From the NCBI GenBank assembly GCA_037013685.1, contig CM072889.1:11789976-11853975 (forward strand): a DNA stretch of 64,000 bases, read 5' to 3'. How positions within the stretch are numbered: position 1 is the first letter of the stretch; each line of letters begins with the position of its first letter. This DNA comes from Acridotheres tristis (Eukaryota > Chordata > Aves > Passeriformes > Sturnidae). The position numbers and the translations under genes were made by a program. This document shows positions 1 to 12,083 of the stretch, piece by piece. The notes below the pieces were generated by a model. The model saw nothing but the letters and a program-made list of their open reading frames with translations. It did not search any database and was not told the DNA's origin.

Positions 1-3000
1 TCTCCACAGGGAAGAGAAGTTCTGATGGGTAGTAGTGTCTGCTCCAGCAGCTCCATCAAATTCAGAACTCTCCTTTTAGGTGAAATTATAGCCCTCCTTC
101 ATTCTGCTGATCTTTCATCAGGTTTCCTCCCTCTGCCTAACCTCTCAGTGACCTATTCTCTCAGAGAGCATCTAAGAGCATTTAGAGACCTCCTGTAACT
201 CAGCAGAGCCTTTAAACATTAGGATGTTAAACTGTGATTTTTTTTCCCTGCTGTTTTTCCTCTTAACCTTCCTCTCTGATTTTAGCCTTGTTCTCTGTAT
301 GCTGGTTTCCTCTTATGCACAGCCAGCTGTCAGAGGCAAGAGACATTTTGGAATCAGCTTGGAAGGAGAAGTTAGTTGGGATAAGCTTCCTGACAACAGT
401 GTGCTGACTGATTTCTTCAGTCATGTTTTGCTGTGAGGACTCTTTTGAACTAAATTAGATTATCTGAGTGTGAAACAATCCAGCACGAGCCTTGATGGAT
501 AGCCCAATGCTGTGAGTGATAGAAGAGATGTAACACTACCCAAAACTGTTGGTGTCTATGGTTTTATATTCACCTGTAAATGGTTGGTGTTTATTTATAT
601 GCAGAAAAAGAAAATTATGCAAAAGCTCTGAGAAAAGGCACAAATAGAAATGCACTAGTGTTTGTGGTCTGCTTTCTAACACAACAGGCAAGGCCAAAAA
701 AAATACAGAAATCCAGGAGGAATTACAATGACACTTTTACTTCATGTAAGTTGAGGTAACACCTGACAAGAAGACTGATGGGCTTCAAACTGCAGCATCT
801 GTGTGTCTGGCAGAGTGATGTGGTGCTGTAAGCACAGGGCTGGGGGCCAGGACACCTGGTTCTGTACCAGCTTCTCTACTGCAACCCTAAGGACATTCCT
901 CACCCTTGTGCTGTTATTTGTCCTCAGAGTCTTGGCTGCTACATCTGCTGGGACTGCTGATGTCCCCTGCACCTGACACAGTGGGGCTTTGCTTCCTAAT
1001 ACAAGATTTCTGAAGTTCAGTAATGACATCTGATGCTGAAGAAATGCCACCCTCGAGTCACTTTGATTTGAGGATGAGTCAATCTTTGTAATATTCCATA
1101 GGGTCATGGCAAAGCAGTTGTCCCATCCCTGTTGCAGTGGAAGGAGTTTGGGAAAACAACGTTGTCAGGCACCACATTGTGGATCTGATGGCCAGCTTTT
1201 GACAAATGAATAGATCTTAAGATTTCTTACAGATGCTTGGATTGTTTAGAACCACAGCACGATTAGGGAAGTCCATCCCTGAGAAGTCAGTGGATCTGTG
1301 GGACTTGGTGTGAAGATGGCAGGTTCAGGCCAGAATCTCTGCTGTGATGGACTTCAGGATGAGTTCCCAGTGCTTCAAGCAGCATCTCAGGTGCTGAACT
1401 GTTTGCTGTTTTTCACAGCAAAAGGCAGAATCATGGAGCAACTGCTGTGTAGGCACATGGTATGTGTAGGGGAAATGTAACTCACTCACTCCTGGCTGAT
1501 GGCTGGGATTCTTTCCCACCTGTCTTTACAGGCTTGTTTCCCTCTTCTCTTTCAGAGAATGGAGATTGAAGACAAAAAGGACTTGGGAAGACAGGTAACT
1601 TATCAGCAAAAATAGTCCAGTGATGCTTTTAATCATATTTCAGTGAAGGCTGAGCTCGTGGTTTGGATTTCTCAGACTTAGTTGTGGTGTGATGTGATTG
1701 AAATCCTACAGACAAAGCCAGTGCTCCCTTGATCTTGCTTTCCTTATGCAGGTCCAACACCTTTTAATGTCACAGGGAGATCTGGAAATCCGTGAGAATT
1801 GCAGGATTGAGCCTTATGTCACCACAAGTCCTTTCTGCTAATAATTTAAAATGTCAGGCAGCTGCATATTTATGTAGGTAATAAATCAATATATGTTTCC
1901 ACAACACAGGAATTTTACCAGAAATGAAGTAAGTTTTGACAAATCTGTGAAAGTGCATTGAAATTAGGAGATGCTACACAAAAGTCAGAGATCACAAACT
2001 TAATTAGCTGGCACTTTTGAATAACTTAATTGATTCAATGTCTCTCTCATCAGGCAGACCTGGAGAAGGTTTATCCAGTGTAATCCCCACTGGAGGCACT
2101 GCAGACATGGAGGCACTAAATAAACTCAGCTCCTATGGAAATGGCCAAGATACATCTCAACTTCTCACTTGTCACTGATATTTGGAATTGCTGGCTGAAG
2201 TCAGGGATTGCTCATTCAAGGACACAGCAGCACAGAGCAAGGCAGAAGCCATGCACTTTTGGCATGTGCATTTCTAGGGGCAGAAAAGGATTTGTGACAC
2301 TGCCTTGATCAGGTCATTTTTCTAGGTTGTAAATTTGAGAGCACGAATCTTTCTTAACTTGCATTTTCTTTATTTTTTACCAGGCACAAAGGTGATTATA
2401 GTGAGAAAATGGTTGTGTTGGATTGACTGTTAATCTGAATTACATTAAGCAATAGACATCAGCATAGGACAGGAAGAGGAATAATAGAGGGTTTGCCCCC
2501 CAAATATATTATCTTCTCTAATTAAAAATTGCTTCTGTTTTTTCATTGCTTACCTTTAGTATGACTGTGTCTTAGATACCTTTAGTTTTGCTGAACTTGT
2601 AGGAACTCAGAATCTTTTCAAATTACATTTTTTTCTTCTGAATTTAAATAAAACTGGTCTTAAAATTCAGTAATTCCTGGGTTTGTGTGAACAGAGACGA
2701 CAAAGAGTGCCTGCATCTTCTTAAGAGATGGGACTAGTAAAAAATTTAATGTTTTGTTTCCTGCTCTCAATTAATAATGTTGCTCATAAAATAAAATCTA
2801 CTTTCTTAGAAGAATTGTTTTAGAATTTAGAGCACATGGCAAGTGACTCCCCAAGGCAATTATTTTCTTCTTATAACATCTTAAATATATGTTCCTATGT
2901 TTGTACTAAAATGAAGTAGAGAATTTACTCTAGACAAGTTATTAGATGACGTGCATAACATAATTACTATGGAAATTGCTATAACCAGTACAGCTAAATA

Positions 3001-6000
3001 TAAAGCTTGTTTCTTGCCTTTGGTAATTTAAATTTTTTTCTTTTTCCACTAGATTTTATGATTCTGACTTAGAAGAATTAGATTCAGTTGAGCAAAAAAA
3101 CCAAACAACCCCAAACCCCACCCCAAACCTAACTGTATGCAGTTCTTTAAAAAAAAAAAGATTCTTTTCTTTTTTAAATGAGCTCTGTCATATTAGCTCA
3201 GTCTTGTAATATTTTTCAAAACTACTAATCCTGTAAAGTCAGTCTGAGTTTTAAAAAAATGAAAGTGCTGTTCTCCTGTGCCCAAAATATCATATTTAAA
3301 TAGGAAAAAACTAGTGAAAGTTTAAAGAAGTAGAATTTTTGCCCTATCTCATGCTTCTAGCAGTAAAAACATTTTTTTTAAAATTTTGTATTTTGTATTT
3401 TTTTTTCTCAGGGCCAAATTCTAATAATTCTAATTCTAATAATTCGTTTGTTTGGAAAATAATATGACCAAGATTTGGCACTAGATACACACTGAGCCCT
3501 GGTGAAAGCTGTGGACTGAGTCTCAGGAGTGACAGGAACAATCTTTTTCCTCACTCCTTTTCAAAGGAGGAGACTCATGCAAAGTCTCTGGAGCCCACGG
3601 GAATGTCACTGATAGGGAGTGAAACAGCCCTGGCATTGTATCAGTAACTCTGTGCAATGAGCAGGTTTACATCAGTATTAAATTTCTGCTGATTGTCAAA
3701 CCCGGTGTATTCATTTTCATTTGTTCAGTATATAGTCAAAGGCTTTCTTGGAACTGATGGTGAATTTATTAAGACTTGTAGCTGGCCTTTGTTTTTGCAC
3801 CTGTATTCTAATTCTTAAAAATATTGGCTTTGTCTGTTGATTGCAGAAAAGATTTACTTTAAAGGTTGGCAACTGATAAAATCTGCTGTAGAGGGGAAAA
3901 TGGCATTCCTATCATTGCTTTGGGGGATAATTTGAGCTAAAAGTTGTCTACTTTCTGTTGGGGAACAGCAATCAGATTTATGGCATTTATTTTTGCTCAC
4001 TGCATTTTCAGATATCCTGTTTAAAGCCTTCTCTGTTTAGACATCTGGCTTTGTCTCACTAACTTGATGAGTTTCGATGCTCCATTCATCCATTTCTCCA
4101 CAAACAGCTCAGTGTCTCATTTTCCTGCTGTCTCCTATTCAGAGGATACATCTTTATCTTCAAATTTACTCCTTCTTACCTCAAATCTCACATTTAGGAG
4201 TGCCCACAGTAAGAAAGTAGTAACAATCTTTGTCTTAGCTCTGCCTTTAATTTCCTCCTTTTATTTTGGACTAGATTTTCAAGGGGAGGTCCAAGGCTGG
4301 GAATGTTACTGTGTGGGAGAATCAGGAATGGGAGAGGGGAATGGGGGAGTCTTAAAAGGCACAGTGGGGGTGCAAACCCCTGGGCTGGCCCGAGCTGAGA
4401 TGCTCCAGGAGGGGGTGGAGGTCAGGTTAAAGTCACCCAGGCACAGACATGCCACCCACCCATCCTCCTGTGGCACAGTGACTCAGGGAATGAAGTCCCA
4501 TGGCTTGCACAGGAAGATGTCACTCTGGAGATGGACATTCACCTCAGAACAGATGCTAGACACAAAGCAAGGTCTGTCTGTGGTCCCCACATGATGTGCT
4601 GCTTTAACTGAGCACTTTGTGCCCAGCCTGAACTGGAAGTCTCCTCCTTTTGATTTTTATTGATGTTAAGTCATGCCCAAGGGGGATGTAAATCACATCA
4701 AGAAAAGCTCTGGGATGAATTCTTCCGATGGCCTATCACTGCTAAATGATAAATCTGTTACATAAGCAGGAAAGCCCTGCAGGACAGGGGATGTTCAATG
4801 AAATTGATACAGATAATCCATAAACACTGTCCTGCTGGGAAACAGAACAGAAAACGCTGCTGCTTTGGCAGTGAAAGATCTGAGAAGAACACACCAAATC
4901 CTGTAATTAAATGGCTTTTAGTGTTCCTAAATGTTGTGTTTCATCTAGACTTGTTAAATAGAGTTAACAAGAATCCAATTAAAAAAGCCTCCTGCTTTCT
5001 TACAATGTATCTGTCTGGTACTGACTGTGGAGTGTTTATCTATTCACAGAACAGCATGAATCACTTCCCTGTTTAAGAAAAAATGGATTACTGTTCTAAT
5101 ACTTATTGAACACCTATAACAAATGTTTAAATCTCTACAAGCTTGAGATAATTAAAATAATAAATCTCTCCCCTTTTGACAAGATTTCTAGCAGAAATCA
5201 AAGATCTAAATAATCTAGTGGAGCCATGAGACATTCTGCCAATATTGTGATCATGTTCTCATGGAAATTTCAAGCCTGATTCTACCATCCTTATTTAAGC
5301 AGCGGTACCATCAGGTCATGAATAGGGCAGTGCTCAGTAAAGATGCCAGGATTAGGGCTCAGCACAGGACAAAGCAAGGACCTCAAGAGCCTGACCTTCC
5401 CCCACAGGGTTAATGTCTCAGCACTTAGCTGTCCTTGCCTATATCTTAAAGAACTGGACACAGATCTCTTTTATCCTTTTCTTAGAGTTTGTTTTGCTTC
5501 AGTGAATTAACTGTAGTAGTACGTGGGCACCTGCATTTGCACTTTGCAGTGCTTGGCTGCCTCACAGGCTGGGAAATGTCAGATTACACCTGGCCCAGGG
5601 GCAGAGATGTGGGAAGGGACTCAGCTTCCATCTCCCTCCCTTCCTTTGCAGCAGCAAACACACACCTCCTGTTTCATCAGCAAAAGCTCCTGTGGTCTCC
5701 AGGAGGGGCTGGCACAGCCCCCAGCTGTGGTTTTTGTACAGAACAATTCAGGACTCACTGAGTCCAAGAGGAAGAGGTTACCCTCCTAAAGCTTGGTGTG
5801 CCAGGACAGGGCAGTTGTGTGTCCTGACCCAAGGCTTTTGCATCATTGACTATTTTATGACCAACATCTGAACGATTCTTGAAACACAAACTGAAACCAT
5901 TTCTTGCTTCTTCCAGCTGAGTACCTGAAGGAGAGCCCAAACCAAGGGGTACTACAAGGATTCTGAAAGTTCTTGACTGTGGTGAGGATGTCATTGTATC

Positions 6001-7850
6001 TCCATGCTTTCCAGTACTCTGGGAATTAGGTTTTCTGAAGTGAGTTTCTGAAAAGGAGCTGGGTGCCAAGATCAGCAAAAAATACCAATGGGTTATCCAC
6101 GGCCTTGGATAAATCATGGGGGTGACTCTGACATGGCCTGGGGTTGCTTTGCTGGCTGCTGGGGCAGCAGCAGTGGAGTTACATGCCATGGTTTATTCCC
6201 CAGTGCCGTTACCAGAGGGATATCAATCACTGTCATTGCACCAACAAAATTAGTGAATTGTCCTGCTGGGCACTGACAATGAAAGCACAAATGGGGCAGA
6301 ACACTGCAAAGGCAGGAAGACACTGTTTGCCACGTCTGTGTACATGGAGAGGAGTTTCCTTGTTGCTTCTCTACCCAGGGTCTTGGAATTACCTGGTTTC
6401 AAAAATTTTGTGTGAAGCCCATGAAGACAGCAGGGTAATATAAATTATTCTTCCATTCACCCAACCCCTTATTATTGAGCACATCTAACAGAGATGACAA
6501 AGGCTGGGAGAAATGGGACATCCATAGGGAAAATGAAAAAATGAAGAGGGATATTCATCCAAGAGAAACCTATAAAACTGCAACACTGTCTTTTTATAAA
6601 ATAGCTACAGGACTAGAGGTCTGGATTCACATAACACAACTTGTATGACAATAACTAGACAAGGAAACACAAGAAAACCCCAGCTTCTAAAGAAAAATTA
6701 GCATTTGTTTTCATCTCACAACTCATGACTAGTTGTGGCATTCCCTTGTTCTCAGAGTAGAGTATGGAAAACTGTGTTTTGTGTATAACTTCTGGGCACC
6801 ATGTCAGCTTCTTAAGATCTCTTGAAAGGGAGATCAGTGGGAAGGATGCCACAGCAGTGATTGGAAAATAACTTTGCAAGTCTTTCTTGTTTTCCCTCTC
6901 CTTCAACCTTCACTCATTCCCCCAAGAATCCTGGCTGGCAGAGGACACTCAGCTTTGTTAAACTCGAGGCAATGCCAGCCTGGGTGGTGTGAGGTGCTCA
7001 CCTCAGAGCTCAGTCCCTGGCAGCATCTCTGTCATCCTGTGGATCTTTGCTTTGCTGTAGTAATTGTGTTTTCAGGTGCTCTAGTAACACTGCAACTTGT
7101 ACTTTGAGGTTTTTTTTCCCCCTTCCACTGTAGCTCTGTTAGCAAAAGAAAGCTACCAGCCTTTTGTTCATCACATTTTTTCCTTCCATGGCAAATATTT
7201 ATAAGTAAACTAATCAGTCATTGTCAAGGGAACTCTAATGGTATGCTCCTATGTGGGTAATTATTACTTCCTTGTCAGCAAAAGGTTATAAAATTTTTTC
7301 TTTTGGGAAAATGCAGCAGAGACTTTTTCCTGGCAGGCAAATATTGTACAAATGTTTTTCTCTGGATAATACAGCTGAAAAGCTCCTTGTAGGATTACCT
7401 GACATAAACGTTTCTGTTAGGCCAATTTCTGTGTCACTGAAAGACTGTTGACTCTTTTCCTAGGAGGAAAAAGAGCTTTCTATGGTTTCTTTGTACTGGG
7501 AAAACATTTTTCAGGCACCTGGTTCTGTCAGGAAAATACAAATAAAAAACACCCCTGTTGTTTTTCTTTTAGATACATCAGAATTTTGGTTCAGAAAAGC
7601 TGTTAAATACACAATTAAATCTGTATTTCCAGGGACAGATTCTTGCCTGCTCATCTTTTGGGTAGCTGCTCATCAAGGATTGCTCACCTAAGCAGGTTCT
7701 CTAGTGCTGCAAGTACAAGCTTATGAGTGAAGCTGAGTGGAATGATTTGCTTCCAAAGCCACGGTTCATCTGACACTGGCAGCAGTGGCTTGGTTGGATG
7801 GACTTTTTCCTTGTCTTGCATTGAGTCATCCCAGGCAAGTTATCTGAAAG
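1..7850. other. Non-coding stretch, no gene recognised
   Basis: This AT-leaning DNA shows no recognisable protein domain, no convincing splice-bounded exon, no RNA gene and no repeat family that I can name. The longest open frame (4064-4594, + strand, 176 codons) has no signal peptide, no motif and no conserved-looking composition, and I treat it as chance. There are short A or T runs (for example around 3147-3160 and 3400-3410) of the kind common in introns and intergenic DNA. It could be intergenic or intronic; the sequence does not decide. Confidence 0.6.
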
Positions 7851-8057
7851 GAACATAAGATCACCTTGTTGTTTAGGTTGGAAAAGATCTTAAAGGTCAT
7901 GGAGTACAGCCAGTGAAAGAACACTGCCCAGCCCACCACCAAACCATATCCACAGGTGCCACATCTAGGCACCTTTCAAATACCTCCAGGGATGGGGATT
8001 CAACCACTACCCTGGGCAGCCTGCTCCAGTGCTTGACCACCCTTTCAGCAGAGAAAT
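7851..8057 (-). mobile_element. CR1 LINE 3' fragment (part 1)
   Basis: This matches the 3' untranslated end of the avian/reptilian CR1 LINE read on the minus strand. On the plus strand the diagnostic order is a 'ttaggttggaaaag' block, then 'cccaccaccaaacc', a 'ccacatct' block, 'tacctccagggatgg', 'ctgggcagcctg' and finally 'cctttcagcagagaaat'. It stops abruptly at about 8057 in mid-element and resumes at about 8890, so the copy was interrupted by a later insertion. The fragment is non-coding and 5'-truncated, as CR1 copies usually are. The match is from remembered consensus blocks, not from a search. Confidence 0.88.
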
Positions 8058-8889
8058 TGTTATGAATGATGTTCTATTCGTCCAGTTTATCAAACAACAA
8101 GATTAAATTTAGCTGCAAATTTTTATGGTAACAATTATATAAATGAATACAATCAAAGTATTGGATACATATATTTTAGGATATATAAAATTTGGCAGTT
8201 AGTAATTTAGTATAATTGAGGTTCATGTAAAGCATAAGCAAAACTGACCGTGGGTACAGGGAGGGACTCACCCTTCCTCATGTACCAAACAATCAAAGCT
8301 AATAATCCCATTTATATACTATATGCTATTAATACAGAATTTTCTGGAAAACTGACCGTGGGTACAGGGAGGGACTCACCCTTCCTCATGTACCAAACAA
8401 TCAAAGCTAATAATCCCATTTATATACTATATGCTATTAATACAGAATTTTCTGGAAAACTCCTAGTTTCTGTTCCTAAAATCTATGTCACTATGTTGTA
8501 TGGTGCATGCTCTACTAATGGGTTAGGGGGTCTCTCATCCTTTTGAGGGTCTTATTTCTGATGAAGGCTCATCGTCTTCCTCAGTGACCGAGGTGTGACC
8601 TGCAGGTAGCACAGGTGCACTGTGTGACTGAGCAGATGTTTTCCATAACAAGACTTTAATTGAGTCCTATGCCTGGAATCATCCCATTTTGGCCCATTTC
8701 AAGGTCAACTTGAACAAACTTTCTATTTCTAGATGCTGCTTGTCAGACCTACATCCTTCTATAACTCCCTTCTAACATCTGGAGGATTCCATCTACTTTG
8801 TCTCACTCATCTCCTTTTTGCTATTTTCTATTGATTTGAGTACAATTTTACTAATATAGTTACAATTTAGTTAGCATGAATTTATCACA
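8058..8889. mobile_element. LTR-like insertion inside the CR1 copy
   Basis: About 830 bases with no CR1 similarity separate two halves of one CR1 fragment. The insert starts TGTTATGAAT and ends TTTATCACA, so it has the TG...CA ends and the short imperfect inverted termini (TGTTAT against TGTGAT) of a retroviral LTR. The flanks AAAT and AAAC could be a decayed 4-5 bp target duplication, as expected for an ERVL-type element, but this is weak. The insert has no open frame of note and no second LTR, so a solo LTR is the simplest reading. Orientation is not clear because I see no convincing polyadenylation signal. It contains the 108-bp tandem duplication at 8242-8457. Confidence 0.6.
8242..8457. 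repeat. Perfect 108-bp tandem duplication (2 copies)
   Basis: Positions 8242-8349 and 8350-8457 are identical by eye over the whole 108-bp unit; both begin AACTGACCGTGGG and end with TTTTCTGGAA. Because 108 is a multiple of three, the small open frame across it encodes the same 36 residues twice, which is a by-product. The absence of differences means the duplication is recent or that it is an assembly artefact. It lies inside the LTR-like insert, where it could be a U3-type direct repeat. Confidence 0.92.
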
Positions 8890-9045
8890 AAACCTTTTTC
8901 TACTATCCACCTAAATCTCTCCTGGCACAGCTTGAGGCCATTTCCTCCTATCCTGTTGCTTGTTATTTGGGAGAAGAGCCCAACCCACATCTGGCTCCAA
9001 CCTTTCAGGGAATTGTAGAGAGTGACAAGGTATCTCTAGACATGA
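8890..9045 (-). mobile_element. CR1 LINE 3' fragment (part 2)
   Basis: This continues the CR1 copy begun at 7851. On the plus strand it carries 'tactatccacctaaatctc', 'agcttgaggccatttcctc', 'cttgttatttgggagaaga' and 'attgtagagagtgacaagg', in the order expected directly after the break at 8057. Together the two parts give roughly 360 bp of the 3' end of a minus-strand CR1 element, older than the insert that splits it. Confidence 0.87.
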
Positions 9046-12008
9046 AGGATACTTAAATACCTTGTGTCAGGTACCAGGGGCATTCAGGCAAAGAGGGGCC
9101 CAGAAAAGTGTGTTGGTCCAGGACAGTGTGCCTGTGCATGGTGGCTGCTGTCTCTGATGCTTGTTTCTTGGCCAGGTTTTGTCTAAATTTATAGAAATTT
9201 GTTTTAAAAGGTGAGAGGTTTTTTATTTGTTGTTGGTCTTCTTGTTGTTGTTGTTGTTGTTTTTTAATTCTTCCCTTTTTTGCCAATGATGGTGGGGAAT
9301 GTTTCTGGCATTTCAGATACTTTTGACTATCAGCTATCTTAGGAAAGTGCTTGAGAATAAAGAATAGGCCTTCACTGCTCACATCAATCGATGTGTGGTA
9401 CATAATGTGTGTACAGGAGAAAGAGACTGACACACTCCAGAAAATTATTGCTTTTCACCCTCTTAATTACTGCTGCTCTGAGGTCTAGGCTGATGTCTAA
9501 GTGCTGTTTCTCAGCTGTTGTACGTCCAAGGCAGAGTAATATGGTTCTCAAATTAAGAAGAAATAGAAAATGATTTGTGCTTCAGATAGGTCTAATTCAG
9601 CCTCATTCCTTTCTGCCACTCTGTCCCGTCCTGGTGCACTACCACACACACAGATGGGAGGTGGCATCTCTGTGCTGCCAGCTGAGCTGAACAGCAGGGG
9701 CTGCTCTGGGGAGATTGCTGCACTGCTGGACTCACCAAACTTCACATTCATATTTACAGTAGGGCAAAATCTTGGGTGAGACTTGGTGAAAACTGCAGTC
9801 AAAGGTGCTCTGCTGCAGTCTCATCCTGGTGCTCAGCAAAGGCAGAGGCTGCCCCAGAGGAAGGAGAAAACTTGCTGCTTGCTCTCTTCACCATGGAGAA
9901 AGAACTGATGAAATCAGGCAAATGTTAAAGCCAGTGGAGCTCACCTAGGGCAAAAGTAACACATTCACTAGCTGAGCAATTTCCTGGAAACGCAGAAAAA
10001 CCAAAGGCTTGTTTAACAGAATTGGACCCTCGTGCAATGAACATATTTCTCTGTCCTCTCGTACAATTTTTTGTTAGTTGACTCAGAGAAGGGGAGGGAG
10101 TGCTGGAATGGTGATCTTTGAGCTGAACCATGAGCAGGAGTGAGGCATACACAATTAGAGGACATTGGGCTGAGCAGAGCCAGCAGGATTCCTGAGGCTA
10201 CTGAGCACATGCACTGAGGACAATTTATATACTTGAAAATTAAGTGGAAAAATTAGCTTTTAAAGAAGCAGCACACTAGAGAGAGTGAGGAAGGTTGATG
10301 GAGACATGTTGCTTTCCTATGATTACAACAAAATAAAATTCCCAGAGGCACTAGTTCTGCAGGGACTGAGAGGCTGTTGAAGAAAATGTTTTTGAGGGAA
10401 AATACACTGTTGGTGCAAAACATTAGCATGGCTTTCAGAGTGACCATGAGATCAAAAGGTAGCACAAGGACACCCGATGGGCAGAGGGACTGGGAAAAGG
10501 ACATTGGAATTCCTGTTTGTGGATTCTTGCTCTATCCCCAAAACTTAGAATGCGTGTAAACTTGTTCCAGACTCTGAAGTTCTCCCTCTTCTAGGAGCTG
10601 TCCCCTCTCTCTTTCTCACTAGAAATACCTGCCTGCAAACCAGTATAAAGTTTGTCTATGAATCCCTGACAAAATAGCATCTTTACTGGGTTAACCTCCC
10701 CCAGCCAGCACTGACATGTATTAACTGCAACACGTTTGAGTAGTTACAAATGAGTAAAGGTGAACTTGGAGGAGGGAGAAAAATACCCACTAAATTTCAA
10801 GCAAATGGGGAATCCAAAGTAAAATATTTTCCCAGGGTTTAAGCCTTTATGCTGTTGATGGGAAATATCTGTGTTTCACAACAGCCTGACACCCTGGCCT
10901 TGACAAACTGCAGGGTCACATTCCCCTTGCTTGTGTGTGACAACCCCTCTTTTCAGAGCTAAACTGCCACCTGAAATAAACTTCTTCAAGGTACTTGCAG
11001 GTCCTAACTTATTTTTGGAAGAGGCTTTCAGTTTTCACGTATTTCTTTCCAGCAGTAGATGGCAGCAATTTTCTTAGTCCTAATCTGATATGTGTGCTAA
11101 TTATTGTAAATGACTATATTCCAATAGTAAAGTCTTCAGCTGCCCTTTTCAGCAGACATTATTAACTAAGATACCATCCCTGCTGTCCTCCAGCCAGTCC
11201 AGTGCTGGCAATAGCAGGACCAGTGTCTCCCAGGAAGCATCCTGTGCTGGAGAGGCACCCTGGGACCAACCAGTCTGGTCCCCAGGCTCTCAGCCATTGG
11301 TGATGGACCAGCAATGATGGTAAATCAGACTCAGCCATCTCTGGGGTTATTCTTTGGGGACAAAATGGGGGCCCACATCCTCACCATCTGGGAGGGGAAG
11401 TGAAAACTTGGCAAATAAGGAAGTGCAAAAATACTTTAATGATCGACTAGTTAAAGTCTGAAGAAAATGAAAAAAATCAGAGATGATCTTGCTCAGAAAT
11501 AATCAATCTGTGCATATTGCTCTAAGCTGAATTTTCCTCTTTGTACGGGCTGTGCATTTATTTCCAGAAAAGTGTCATTAGGAGACTCACTTCTAAATGA
11601 AATATTTGTGATCAGTACAAAGGTTTGCAACAGGAGATAGAAAGTGTGAGAATTAAATTGAGAAACGTTATATGAAGCTAAAATATAATGACATCTGTTA
11701 TGTGAGCATAGAATAGTATTGAAATTAGGGAAGCTTCATCAACTTTGAATGAATAAATGATCTCCAGTGGACAGAGAGAAAACTGATTTTAATGACTGTT
11801 TTAAGCTAACATTTGGTGAAATAAATGTTTAATGCATTTGTTCTAAACCAGAATTAACTGCAGTGCCATGTCTTTTTCATAGCTCAAGCACTGCTTCTAT
11901 TGAGCTATTTCTCTCTCCTTTCTATCTCCCAAAGTTGGGAAGTTGGGATTTTTAAAGCTTATTATCCATTTTGAAATGATATATATACCTCTTACTACTG
12001 CTTTTGAG
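9046..12008. other. Non-coding stretch
   Basis: I see no gene. There is a short (TTG)n run at 9242-9262, which makes a glutamine run in a chance minus-strand frame, and otherwise unique AT-leaning sequence. No tRNA-like, rRNA-like or named repeat sequence was recognised. Confidence 0.55.
9242..9262. repeat. (TTG)n microsatellite
   Basis: About seven TTG triplets run into a T tract. It is short, and the poly-glutamine frame it creates on the minus strand is not supported as a gene. Confidence 0.85.
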
Positions 12009-12083
12009 GATGTGTCTGGTAAATTTGGCTGTGTCACGGGAAATGCGAGTACGAGATGAAGAATTTGACAAATTTATGATGGG
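12009..12083 (+). other. Weak candidate internal exon
   Basis: A 75-base segment lies between a mediocre acceptor (CTTACTACTGCTTTTGAG) and a possible donor (GG|GTAATT). It is open in a frame reading ...SREMRVRDEEFDKFMM, which has a coding-like charged composition and retains several CpGs in otherwise CpG-poor DNA. It would leave two bases of a codon, and this phase fits the candidate exon at 17551-17606. I do not recognise the protein. A conserved non-coding element or pure chance are equally possible. Confidence 0.2.

Noticed and set aside
742..1107. 121-codon minus-strand frame
   Set aside because: No recognisable retroelement or host domain, and no flanking signals.
4064..4594. 176-codon open frame on the + strand
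   Set aside because: No domain, signal peptide or conserved-looking composition and no supporting splice or promoter context; the length is possible by chance over 64 kb in six frames.
8250..8546. Open frame with a repeated 36-residue peptide
   Set aside because: It is the by-product of the 108-bp tandem duplication inside an LTR-like insert.
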